Shown here one piece after another: positions 34,292 to 44,991 of a DNA stretch of 64,000 bases. The position numbers and the translations under genes are program-made. Below the pieces are notes generated by a model that saw only the letters and a program-made list of their open reading frames with translations, ran no database searches and had not been told where the DNA came from. The DNA lies in NCBI GenBank assembly GCA_020832655.1, contig JAFIEF010000009.1:1-64000 (forward strand). The letters run 5' to 3'. Origin of the DNA: Paracoccaceae bacterium (GTDB lineage Bacteria > Pseudomonadota > Alphaproteobacteria > Rhodobacterales > Rhodobacteraceae). Every line of letters begins with the position of its first letter. Position 1 is the first letter of the stretch.

Positions 34292-35139
34292 GCGCGACAG
34301 CGGCGCTGTCGGTCATCATACCCGCCAGCAACGAGGCGGGCTATATCGGCGCGTGCCTTCAGGCGGTGCTGGGGTCAGAGCCAGCGCAAGAGGGGCCGCG
34401 CGAAGTTCTGGTGATCGCCAATGGCTGCCGCGATGATACTGCCGCGCGCGCAAGCACTTTTGCCGATGCGGCCAGCGCGGCAGGCTGGCAGCTTCGGGTG
34501 ATCACGCTGGAACAGGGCAGCAAGCCCGCCGCGCTGAATACAGGCGATACTGCGGCCAGCGGCGCTGTTCGCGTCTATCTGGACGCCGATGTGGTGCTCA
34601 GCCGCCCGCTTCTGGCGCAGATTGCCCGCGCGCTTGCCACCGATGCGCCGCGCTATGCCACCGGCACGGCGCGCATCGCCCCGCCGCGCAGCGCAGTGAC
34701 GCGGGCTTACGCGCGCTTCTGGCAGCGCCTGCCCTTCATCCATAGCGGCGCGCCGGGTTTCGGGTTGTATGCGGTCAATGCCGCCGGGCGCGCGCGCTGG
34801 GGGGCGTTTCCCGATATCATCTCGGATGATACATTCGTGCGGCTGAGTTTTTCCCCGGCAGAAAGGGTGCAACTGCCCGCAACCTATGACTGGCCAATGG
34901 CCGAGGGGCTGTTGGCACTGATCCGGGTGCGGCGCAGGCAGGATCAGGGTGTGGCCGAACTGGCGCTGCGTTATCCTGATCTGATGGGCAATGAAGCCAA
35001 GCCCGCGCCCGATTATGCCGCCTTGATGCGCGCCGACCCGCTGGGCTTTGCCGTCTACGGGTTTGTTGCGCTGGTTGTACGCCTGACGCGCGGGCGCAAT
35101 GCCGGGCGCTTCATGCGCGGGCGCCAGCAGACGGGCTGA
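34288..35139 (+). CDS. Family 2 glycosyltransferase
   Basis: 283 aa. GT2 features: LSVIIPASNEAGYIGACLQA at the N-terminus, VRVYLDADVVLSRPLL with the metal-binding DAD, and WGAFPDIISDDTFVRLSF in the acceptor region. No transmembrane helices are obvious, so it is a soluble or peripheral enzyme using a nucleotide sugar. It closes the four-gene cluster with coupled start (ATGA). Confidence 0.85.
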   Translation: MSATAALSVIIPASNEAGYIGACLQAVLGSEPAQEGPREVLVIANGCRDDTAARASTFADAASAAGWQLRVITLEQGSKPAALNTGDTAASGAVRVYLDADVVLSRPLLAQIARALATDAPRYATGTARIAPPRSAVTRAYARFWQRLPFIHSGAPGFGLYAVNAAGRARWGAFPDIISDDTFVRLSFSPAERVQLPATYDWPMAEGLLALIRVRRRQDQGVAELALRYPDLMGNEAKPAPDYAALMRADPLGFAVYGFVALVVRLTRGRNAGRFMRGRQQTG

Positions 35140-35202
35140 TCGAGGCACCCGCCCCGCAGCAATTCTTCCGTGGCGCGGCTGAACCGGCAGCATGATCAAT
35201 AG

Positions 35203-35232
35203 AAAACAGGGCCGCGGAAAACCGCGGCCCTG
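35203..35232 (-). terminator. Terminator of groESL
   Basis: CAGGGCCGCGG and CCGCGGCCCTG (35207-35217 and 35222-35232) pair with a 4-nt loop, followed on the minus strand by TTTT. It ends the groES-groEL transcript. Confidence 0.8.
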
Positions 35233-35259
35233 CCAGTATAGTGCCTGAAGCGGGGTGGC

Positions 35260-37246
<1,987 letters not shown>

Positions 37247-37282
37247 CTGAGAACGCTCCTCTGGTTCCAGGTTGAAATCCTG

Positions 37283-37309
37283 TTAGCACTCGCTTTATCC
37301 GAGTGCTAA
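37283..37309. promoter_or_regulatory. CIRCE operator (HrcA binding site)
   Basis: TTAGCACTC-N9-GAGTGCTAA is an exact match to the CIRCE consensus. HrcA bound here represses groESL at normal temperature and releases it after heat shock. hrcA itself is not in the window. Confidence 0.97.
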
Positions 37310-37467
37310 CGGCGCAGAGATAGGCAAGCGCCTGCGGCCTGTCAACATCGCGATCAAAAAAAATCGTCCCCGCGCGGCGTGGATCCTTGGCATGGGTGAC
37401 AAGGCGTATTGCCCAAGCTATAAGCGCGGCGGAATTCAAGCCTGACGCAAGCAATGGAAAGCTGATC

Positions 37468-38385
37468 ATGATCAAAGTCTTCGGCCATTACTCTCCCGAT
37501 ACCGATTCGACCGGATCGCCGCTGATCTGGGCGTGGTATCTGTCGGAAATCGAAGGCACGCCCGCCAAGGCTGTGTTGCTGGGCGAACCGAATACAGAAG
37601 CGAAATTCGTGCTTGATCAGTGGCAGGTTGCCCAGCCAGAGATCATCAGGGAGCTGGCAGAGGGCGAGCCGGTGGTCATTGTCGACACCAACAACCCCGA
37701 TGAATTGCCCGCCAATATCAACAAGGCCGATATCCGCGCCATCATTGACCATCACAAGCTGGTGGGGGGGCTGGAAACCAAGGGACCGATCAACATCACC
37801 ATCCGCCCGCTGGCCTGCACCGCCACGATCATGTTCAACCTGATCGGCAAGCACATGGCGCAGGCACCCAAAGCCATCAAGGGGCTGATGCTGTCCTGCA
37901 TCCTGTCGGACACGCTGGAATTCCGCTCGCCCACCACCACCGACGAGGACCGCGCGGTGGCCCATGCGCTGGCTGACGAGCTGGGCATTGACCTGTCGGA
38001 ATATGCCGCGCAGATGTTTGCCGCGAAATCCGATGTCTCGGATTTTTCCGAGGCCGAATTGCTGAAGATGGACGCCAAGAAATACGCGGTCGGTGGCAAG
38101 ACTTTCCGCATTTCGGTGCTGGAAACCACCTCGCCCGACCAGATTCTGGCGCGCAAGGATGCGCTGGTTGCGGCCATGCCCGGCGTCGCCGCAGAGGATG
38201 GCGCGGATGAGGTGATGCTGTTTGTCATCGACATCCTGAAAGAGGAAGCCACGCTGCTGGTGCCTTCCGACACCATCCGCCAGGTGGCCGAGAAATCCTT
38301 TGGTGTCACGGTCGAGGGCGATGAGGTCGTGCTTCCCGGCGTGATGAGCCGCAAGAAGCAGATCATCCCGGCGCTGACGCTGTGA
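37468..38385 (+). CDS. ppaC: Manganese-dependent inorganic pyrophosphatase (family II)
   Basis: 305 aa from MIKVFGHYSPDTDSTGSPLI, which matches the family start; 27 in-frame upstream codons are not expected to be translated. The DHH-family motifs are present: HYSPDTDS, VVIVDTNN, IIDHHKLVGG, and the C-terminal DHHA2 domain with PGVMSRKKQ. It hydrolyses pyrophosphate in the cytosol. Family II enzymes are less common in alphaproteobacteria than family I but are found in Rhodobacteraceae. It overlaps the next gene by 4 bp (GTGA). Confidence 0.93.
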   Translation: MIKVFGHYSPDTDSTGSPLIWAWYLSEIEGTPAKAVLLGEPNTEAKFVLDQWQVAQPEIIRELAEGEPVVIVDTNNPDELPANINKADIRAIIDHHKLVGGLETKGPINITIRPLACTATIMFNLIGKHMAQAPKAIKGLMLSCILSDTLEFRSPTTTDEDRAVAHALADELGIDLSEYAAQMFAAKSDVSDFSEAELLKMDAKKYAVGGKTFRISVLETTSPDQILARKDALVAAMPGVAAEDGADEVMLFVIDILKEEATLLVPSDTIRQVAEKSFGVTVEGDEVVLPGVMSRKKQIIPALTL

Positions 38386-39263
38386 CGCGCGCCATTTCCA
38401 GCTTTGCCGAGGTGTCGGCGAATTATGATCTGGCCCTGGTCGATCTGTGGGGCTGCGTGCATAACGGGCGCGCGATCTTTCCTGCGGCCGAGGCCGCGCT
38501 GTGCGCGTTCCGTGCCAGCGGCGGCCGGGTGGTATTGCTGACCAATGCGCCGCGCCCGCGTGCCGCTGTGCAGGACCGGCTTGACGAGATGGGCCTGTCG
38601 CGTAATGCCTATGACGCGATTGCGACTTCCGGCGATGCAGCGCAGGACGCGATGGCAATGGGCGCGGTGGGGCGCAAGGTCTGGCATCTGGGGCCGGACA
38701 AGGATGACGGCTTCTTCACCGACCTGCCCCCGCATCTGGCCGGTTATCCGCCGATTGAACGCGTGAGCTTTGATCAGGCAGAGGGCATCGTCTGCACTGG
38801 CCCGTTTGACGAGCTGACCGAAACCCCCGATGATTATCGGGGCCGCTTCCTGTCGGCCAAGGCGCGCGGGCTGAAGCTTCTATGCGCCAATCCCGATATC
38901 GTGGTCGATTACGGTGATACCCGCATCTATTGCGCCGGCGCGTTGGCGCAGCTTTATGATCAGATGGGTGGCGAGAGTTTGTATTTCGGCAAACCACACC
39001 CGCCGATCTATGATCTGGCGCGCAGGCAGGCCACGGATTTCGGGCTGCGTTTCGCCGATGACCGCGTCATCGCCATTGGTGACGGGATTGCGACCGATAT
39101 CATGGGCGGGCTGGGCGAAGGGTTTGATACGCTGTTCATCACCGGCGGGCTGGCGGCAGGGGAGTTCGGCCCGGATGCCGAAAACCCCGATATGGGCTTG
39201 CTGAAGGCATGGACGGCGGGGCAGCAGATCCACCCCACCTTTGCGATGGGGCGCTTGCGTTAG
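38382..39263 (+). CDS. HAD-superfamily hydrolase, TIGR01459-like
   Basis: 293 aa from a GTG start overlapping the ppaC stop. HAD motifs are visible: LALVDLWGCVHNG (motif I D-x-W variant), VVLLTNAPRP (motif II), and the C-terminal ADDRVIAIGDGIATDIMGGL (motif IV) with GKPHPPIYDL (motif III Lys). This is the NagD-like, cap-type IIA subfamily, which dephosphorylates small sugar phosphates or nucleotides. The substrate is unknown. Confidence 0.85.
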   Translation: MTRAISSFAEVSANYDLALVDLWGCVHNGRAIFPAAEAALCAFRASGGRVVLLTNAPRPRAAVQDRLDEMGLSRNAYDAIATSGDAAQDAMAMGAVGRKVWHLGPDKDDGFFTDLPPHLAGYPPIERVSFDQAEGIVCTGPFDELTETPDDYRGRFLSAKARGLKLLCANPDIVVDYGDTRIYCAGALAQLYDQMGGESLYFGKPHPPIYDLARRQATDFGLRFADDRVIAIGDGIATDIMGGLGEGFDTLFITGGLAAGEFGPDAENPDMGLLKAWTAGQQIHPTFAMGRLR

Positions 39264-39284
39264 CGGGCCTTGCGGCCGCTGGCC

Positions 39285-39413
39285 TTAAAGCATTTCGGCT
39301 TTTCGTTGAATCGCCTTCAATGCTTTAACCTTTTGTTCTGTCGCAATTTCGAACCGAACCGAAGGTCCGCGCAAGCGAAAAAGTCTGTCAACTTTTTCTG
39401 AAATTGCTTTAGC
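39285..39413. repeat. Nested inverted repeats, probable dispersed REP-like element
   Basis: There are two hairpin units. TTAAAGCATT (39285-39294) pairs with AATGCTTTAA (39319-39328). GCAATTTC (39343-39350) pairs with GAAATTGC (39400-39407), and this second unit encloses GAAAAAGT / ACTTTTTC (39377-39384 and 39391-39398). The AT-rich composition contrasts with the flanking genes. I recall similar sequences dispersed in Rhodobacteraceae genomes. It may also terminate the HAD and smpB transcripts, which converge here. Confidence 0.6.
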
Positions 39414-39501
39414 GAGAGTATTTGGGGCAAGATGAAGGCAGGGTGTCAGGCGGGTGTGCCTGGTGCAAGCTGACCCCGAGCAAGTTCAGGGGTGCTGCGT
39501 C

Positions 39502-39975
39502 TTACCCATACTGCTTCATCAGGCGGCGCTTTTGCTTGTCCCAGTCGCGCTTGGCCTCGGTCGCGCGCTTGTCGGCCAGTTTCTTGCCCTTGGCGATGGC
39601 GATCTTGATCTTGGCCAGACCCTTGTGGTTGAAATACAGCACCAGCGGCACCAGCGTCATGCCGTCCTTGGCGCTGGCGGCCCATAGCCTGGCCAGTTCG
39701 CGCTTGCTGACCAGAAGCTTGCGGCGGCGGCGTTCTTCGTGCCCCCAGACCCCGGCCTGCTTGTAGGGCGCGATATAGGCATTGACCAGCCACAGCTCGC
39801 CGTTTTCCACCGCCGCATAGCTGTCGGCGATATTGGCCTTGCCGGTGCGCAGAGCCTTCACCTCTGACCCGTGCAGGATGATCCCGCATTCGATGTCATC
39901 TTCAATCGCGTAATCATGCCGCGCGCGGCGGTTTTCGGCGATGACGCGGTAATTGCTGTCGGTATGCTTGGCCAT
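39502..39975 (-). CDS. smpB: SsrA-binding protein SmpB
   Basis: 157 aa. It binds tmRNA and brings it to stalled ribosomes for trans-translation. Family marks: [34 protein letters not shown], and [20 protein letters not shown] with the basic C-terminal tail. No tmRNA gene (ssrA) is visible nearby. Confidence 0.95.
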   Translation of the reverse strand: MAKHTDSNYRVIAENRRARHDYAIEDDIECGIILHGSEVKALRTGKANIADSYAAVENGELWLVNAYIAPYKQAGVWGHEERRRRKLLVSKRELARLWAASAKDGMTLVPLVLYFNHKGLAKIKIAIAKGKKLADKRATEAKRDWDKQKRRLMKQYG

Positions 39976-40102
39976 GTGCTTGCAGATAAGGGGGCAGGGC
40001 GGCGCTGTCCAGAGGGGGGCATTCCACAGGACGCCGGTTCATATGGCAGACAGCCCGCGATGGGCCAGATTTCAGGCGTTTCTGTCGAGGATGGCTGCGC
40101 GC

Positions 40103-40807
40103 CTATGGCTTGACGCGAACCTGCATCATGTTGCCCGCCGATTTGCGCAACTCGAAGGCACCGGCCCTGGAAATCAGCTCGCTCAGCTTCGCGCAGCCAT
40201 AATTGCGGCTGTCGAAATCGGGGTTTGCGGCGACAAGGAACTGGCCGACCTGCCCCAGCGAAAACCATTCCTCATCCTTGTCGATGGCCTGCATCGCGGC
40301 CTTGATCAGCGGCACCGCCTTGGCGGGCGTGGCTTTCTTGTTATGCGCGGGGTCCGGGTCGGCCTCTGGCAGGATATTCTCGACAAAGATGAAGCGCTTG
40401 CACGCCTTGCGAAACGCCTCGGGCGTCTTTTGCTGGCCGATGCCATAGACATCCAGCCCCTGTTCGCGGATGCGGCTGGCCAGGCGGGTGAAATCGCTGT
40501 CGGAACTGATCAGCACGAAGCCGTCAAACCGGCCCGAATGCAGCAGATCCATCGCATCGATCACCAGCGCGATATCGCTGGAATTCTTGCCCACCGTATT
40601 GGCGGGCTGATGATGGGGCACCAGCGCCAGCGTGGGCAGCTTGTCCTGCCAGCCTGACATCTGCTGGCGCGAGAAATCGCCATAGATGCGCCGCACGCTG
40701 GCCTCGCCCAATGCGGCGATTTCTTCAAAGATCGCATCGGCCCATTTCGGCGAGGAATTATCGGCGTCAATCAGGACGGCCAGCAGCGGAATGCCTGCGC
40801 GCGCCAT
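40103..40807 (-). CDS. NYN-domain (PIN-like) protein with LOTUS/OST-HTH domain
   Basis: 234 aa from MARAGIPL, with a clear GGAG ribosome site; a frame back to 40936 is open but covers the divergent dnaE2 control region. The N-terminal NYN domain has AVLIDADNSSP, then SDIALVIDAMDLLHSG and FVLISSDSDFTRLA, the acidic metal-binding set of PIN-like RNases. The C-terminal part (EWFSLGQVGQFLVAANPDFD, then YGCAKLSELI) is an OST-HTH/LOTUS domain for RNA binding. It is probably an RNA-processing or RNA-degrading enzyme; its substrate is unknown. Confidence 0.82.
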   Translation of the reverse strand: MARAGIPLLAVLIDADNSSPKWADAIFEEIAALGEASVRRIYGDFSRQQMSGWQDKLPTLALVPHHQPANTVGKNSSDIALVIDAMDLLHSGRFDGFVLISSDSDFTRLASRIREQGLDVYGIGQQKTPEAFRKACKRFIFVENILPEADPDPAHNKKATPAKAVPLIKAAMQAIDKDEEWFSLGQVGQFLVAANPDFDSRNYGCAKLSELISRAGAFELRKSAGNMMQVRVKP

Positions 40808-40919
40808 TGGCGGCTCCTTCTTCTGGTTGTTGTATCCCTTCCATATCGGGTTTTGTGCGGCTTGCAGAGGGGGCCGGGCAAGATTTTTTCGTCCCCCGCC
40901 GCTTGCTCGAATCGGAAAG

Positions 40920-40934
40920 GAACATATATAGAAC
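40920..40934. promoter_or_regulatory. LexA (SOS) box of dnaE2
   Basis: GAACATATATAGAAC (GAAC-N7-GAAC) sits 4 bp before the proposed dnaE2 ATG. dnaE2 is a classic SOS gene in alphaproteobacteria, so control by LexA is expected. The closeness to the start suggests a very short or leaderless mRNA. Confidence 0.75.
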
Positions 40935-40938
40935 ATTC

Positions 40939-43900
40939 ATGCCGGAACGCTGCCAGACCCACCCTGATATCACCCCTTATGCCGAGCTTTGCGTGACCTC
41001 GAATTTCACCTTTCTGACGGGTGCCTCGCACCCGGAAGAACTGGTCACGCGCGCCGCAGAGCTGGGGTTGGACGCGATTGCGATCACGGATCGCAATTCG
41101 CTGGCCGGTGTGGTGCGTGCGCATGTCGCCTTGCGCGAACTGGCGCGCAGCCGGGCCGAAGGCTGCGGGGTGCATGTGCGCTCCACGCGGCAAAGTGATG
41201 CCTCCTCGCGCCAGATACGGGCCGGGCCGGCCTTGTCTGTGCACGCGCGCGCGCTGCCGCGGCTGATCGTGGGGGCAAGGCTGGTGCTGGCCGACAGCGC
41301 GCTGGACTGGCTTGCCCTGCCAACCAGCCGCGCAGGCTATGCCCGGCTTTCGCGGTTGATCAGCCTGGGCAAGAGGCGGGCTGACAAGGGCGAATGTCAT
41401 CTGACCCAGGCTGATCTGCTCACACTGGCCGGGGGGCAGATGATCCTGATCGCCCTGCCGTCTGATACCCGCGCCCCTGGCAAGCAGGGGGGGGGCCGGG
41501 GCCCCCCCCCCCCCCCCCCCCGGCCCGGGGGGGGGGCCCCCGGCCCCCCCCCCCCCCCCCCCCCCTGAGGTGGGTCATCTGGGGCAGATGCGTCAGCATC
41601 TGCTGCAGATGGCGCGCAACCATTCCGGCGCGTGTTTTCTTGGTGCTGCACCGCGCTATGACGGGCATGACCCGGCGCGGCTGGCCGCGCGCGCGGCGCT
41701 GGCGCAGGCAGTGGGGCTGCCGATGGTTGCGCTGGGCGATGTGCTGATGCACAGCGCGCAGCGTCGCAAGCTGGCCGATCTGCTTTGTTGTCTGCGCCTT
41801 GGCCGCCGCATCACCAAACTTGGTGCCCATGCTTTGCCCAATGCCGAACGCCGTCTGAAATCGGGGGCAGAGATGGCGCGGCTTTTTGCCCGCTGGCCCG
41901 CCGCGCTGCGCCGCACGGTCGAGATTGCCGCGCGGTGCAGCTTCAGCCTTGATGAGCTGTCCTATGAATACCCCGATGAAATCACCAATGGCGAGGCCGC
42001 GCAGGGTCGGCTGGAACGGCTGGTGCAGGCCGGGTTGTGGCGGCGCTATCCGCAGGGGCCATCGCCCGATATCGCCGCGCGTGTGGCGCGCGAATTGCGC
42101 ATCATCGCCAATCTGGGCTTTGCTGCCTATTTCCTGACAGTGCATGACATTGTGGAATTTGCCCGCGCGCGCGGTATCCTGTGTCAGGGGCGCGGATCGG
42201 CGGCGAATTCGGTGATCTGCTATGTTCTGGGCATTACCGAAGTACCGCCCGACACCATCTCTATGGTGTTTGAACGCTTCATGTCCGAAGCCCGCGGCGA
42301 GCCGCCCGATATCGATGTCGATTTCGAACATGAACGCCGCGAAGAGGTGATCCAGCACATCTATGACCGCTATGGCCGCCACCGCGCCGGGCTGACCGCC
42401 ACGGTGACCCATTTCCGTTCGCGCGCCGCATTGCGCGAGGTGGGCAAGGTGATGGGGTTGTCGTCAGATGTGATTGCCGCGCTGGGCGGGTCGGATTGGG
42501 GCCGCAGGCGCGGCGCACCGGCACCGGAACGGCTGCGCGAACTGGGGCTGGACCCCGACAACGCGCATCTGCGCCAGACCATGCAATTGATCGATACGCT
42601 GGTCGGTTTTCCGCGCCATCTGTCGCAGCATGTAGGCGGGTTCGTCATCACGCGCGGGCGGCTGGATGAGTTATGCCCCATCGAAAACGCCGCGATGGCG
42701 GGGCGCACGGTCATCGAATGGGACAAGGATGACATCAACGCGCTGGGCATCCTGAAGGTTGATGTGCTGAGCCTTGGCATGCTGACCTGCATCCGCAAAT
42801 GCTTTGAGCTGATCACCCTGCATGGCGGGTCGCGCCACACATTGGAAACCCTGCCGCGTGAGTGCCCTGCCACTTATGACATGCTCTGCCGCGCCGATGC
42901 TGTGGGCGTGTTTCAGGTCGAGAGCCGCGCGCAGATGAATTTCCTGCCCCGGATGCGCCCGCGGCTTTTCTATGATCTGGTGATCGAGGTTGCGATTGTC
43001 CGCCCCGGCCCGATTCAGGGCGGCATGGTGCATCCCTATATCCGGCGGCGGCAGGGGAAAGAACCCGTGCATCTGCCCAGCCCCGAATTGCGCGGTGTGC
43101 TGGAACGCACGCTGGGCGTGCCGCTGTTTCAGGAACAGGCGATGCAGATCGCGGTGGTCGCGGCGGGTTTTACCCCCGAAGAAGCCGACAAGCTGCGCCG
43201 GTCGCTTGCGACCTTCAGGCGCATGGGCACTATCGGCAGCTTTCGTGACCGCTTCATCGGGGGGATGCTGGAACGCGGCTATGAGCCGGAATTTGCCGCC
43301 GCCTGTTTCGCCCAGATCGAAGGGTTCGGCGAATATGGCTTTCCCGAATCCCATGCCGCCAGTTTTGCCTTGCTGGTCTATGCCTCGGCCTGGTTGAAAT
43401 GCCATCATCCGGCGGCGTTTGCCTGTGCCTTGCTTAATTCCCAGCCGATGGGGTTCTATGCCCCGGCCCAGATCGTGCGCGATGCGCGCGAGCATGGCGT
43501 CGAGATCCGGCCGGTTTCGGTCAATCGCTCGGCATGGGATTGCACGCTGGAAGCGCGGCCTGACGGCAAGCTGGCGCTGCGGCTTGGCTTTCGCCAGATC
43601 AAGGGGCTGCGCGCCGAAGATGCCGACTGGATCGTGGCGGCGCGTGCCAATGGCTATCCCGATCCTGAAAGCCTGTGGCGCCGCGCGGGCCTGCCAGTGG
43701 CGGCGCTGGAGCGTCTGGCAGAGGCCGATGCGATGGCCTGTATGGGGCTTGCCCGGCGCGAGGCGCTTTGGGCAGTGCGCGCCCTGCGCGCGCCCAGACC
43801 CTTGCCGCTGTTTGATGCGGGGCTGGAAGGCGAGGGGCTGGCAGAACCGAACGTCACCCTGCCGCCCATGACGCTGGGCGAGGCGGTGATCGAGGATTAT

Positions 43901-44401
43901 CTGTCGCTGCGCCTGAGCCTGCGCGCCCATCCGATGGAACTGATCCGCCCTGATATGGACGGGCTTGTGGCCCATGCCGACCTGCCGCGCGTCCAGGCCG
44001 GGGCGCGGGTGTCGGTCTGCGGGCTGGTCATCACCCGCCAGCGCCCCGGCACCGCATCGGGCGTGATATTCCTGACGCTGGAAGATGAAACCGGGGTCAG
44101 CAATATCGTGGTCTGGCCCCGGCTTTATGAACGCTTTCGCCGCGCGGTGATCGGCGGGCGGCTCTTGCGTGTGCGCGGGCGGGTGCAGCGCGAAGGCCCG
44201 GTGATTCATCTTATCGCCGAAGAGATCGCGGACCACTCGGCGCGGCTGTCCGGGCTGGGGCAGGCCGGGATCGGCGCGCGCGCGGGGCGCGGGGATGAAG
44301 CCCGCCGCCCTGTCGCGACCGAAGCGGCCGGGGCGGTATCGGCGGCACGCCATCCGCGTGAACAGGCCAAACGCTTGTTTCCCAGCCGGGATTTCCATTG
44401 A
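40939..44401 (+). pseudogene. dnaE2: Error-prone DNA polymerase DnaE2, frame broken by G/C tract
   Basis: The gene is in two frames. The N-terminal part (40939 to about 41485) has the PHP domain: PYAELCVTSNFTFLTGASHP, AIAITDRNSLAGVV. The C-terminal part (about 41566-44401) carries the polymerase core, with GRGSAANSVICYVLGITEV, PPDIDVDFEHERREE, GEYGFPESHAASFALLVYAS, and an OB domain (GLVITRQRPGTASG). Together they have the normal DnaE2 length of about 1,100 aa. The break is an 80-bp block of nearly pure G and C at 41486-41565 that replaces a coding stretch. It is very probably an assembly or sequencing artefact, in which case the gene is intact. DnaE2 does mutagenic lesion bypass, normally with ImuA and ImuB, which are not adjacent. 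Confidence 0.9.
41486..41565. repeat. 80-bp G/C homopolymer block inside dnaE2
   Basis: Runs of G and C, the longest over 20 C, alternate without any A or T. The block begins after CAAGCAGG and ends at TGAGGTGG. It is unlike anything else in the window, shifts the dnaE2 frame by one, and encodes only Gly, Pro, Arg and Ala. Confidence 0.9.
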
Positions 44402-44410
44402 AACAATTTC

Positions 44411-44434
44411 AGCGAAGGTGGCGACACCTTCGCT
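44411..44434 (+). terminator. Hairpin after dnaE2
   Basis: AGCGAAGGTG and CACCTTCGCT pair perfectly with a GCGA loop, 10 bp after the dnaE2 stop. The T-tract is short (GTT), so it may be a weak terminator or an RNA-stabilising hairpin. Confidence 0.55.
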
Positions 44435-44549
44435 GTTCGGAATTGCGGGAAAACAGAAATATGCAGGTTTGTGGCGCTTCAGGATGAAGTCGCAAAGCTT
44501 TGAAAGCGCGCCATACGGCCTGTTGGGCTGTCAGCGCGCCCTGATTGCG

Positions 44550-44723
44550 TCAGTGACGGAATACCGGTGTGCGCGGCAGGGCGCGGGCCATATCTGCCGC
44601 CAGATGATCCAGGCGGCGCAGCATCACGTCTTCATGTGTTGCGTCTTCCAGACAGGCCAGGCCAGCATGGATCGCATCATTTGCGGCAACACGTTTGGGC
44701 ATCACATCCAGTCTATAGCTCAT
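44550..44723 (-). CDS. Small hypothetical protein
   Basis: 57 aa from MSYRLDVMPKRVAANDAIHA, preceded by AAGGTG at proper spacing; an alternative start at 44768 gives 72 aa without a ribosome site. No motif is recognised. Upstream lies a region rich in TTTGC/GCAAA repeats that may regulate it. Support is moderate: codon use is plausible, but there is no known family. Confidence 0.4.
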   Translation of the reverse strand: MSYRLDVMPKRVAANDAIHAGLACLEDATHEDVMLRRLDHLAADMARALPRTPVFRH

Positions 44724-44842
44724 CTTGGTCACCTTGGTTTCATGTCCCGCAGCATCTTTGCTGCCCATGTTTCGAAACTAGCTTTGGGTTGTGGCAAGAA
44801 TTAGGCAATTTGCGGCAAAAAATGCGTTACGCAAACATAAAT

Positions 44843-44859
44843 CTTTGCAATATGCAAAG
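44843..44859. promoter_or_regulatory. CTTTGCA-N3-TGCAAAG palindrome in a GCAA-rich region
   Basis: A perfect 7-bp dyad sits in a 200-bp stretch with repeated TTTGC and GCAAA (also near 44808, 44831, 44922 and 44943). Motifs of the TTTGCAAA kind are bound by RamB/PccR-type short-chain fatty acid regulators in Rhodobacter; whether such a protein acts here is a guess. The nearest gene reading away from it is the 57-aa ORF. Confidence 0.4.
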
Positions 44860-44991
44860 AAAAGGTAGAATTTGAGATGTTTTTCTGCCCGATCACTGAC
44901 AAGCACAGACAAACTGCAATTTGCGAGTGATTCGATGTTGCGGTTTGCGAATCCGAATCCTGCACTGCCGCGACTGCGCCCCGCAATCGGG

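Noticed and set aside
39264-39501. tmRNA gene next to smpB
   Set aside because: The stretch holds hairpin repeats but no tRNA-like ends or tag-peptide frame.
41397-42412. Proline/glycine-rich ORFs on both strands
   Set aside because: Their repeats come from the G/C homopolymer block, which looks artificial, and they overlap dnaE2.
42671-44398. 575-codon minus-strand open frame
   Set aside because: It is antisense to the polymerase core of dnaE2, which has unmistakable motifs.
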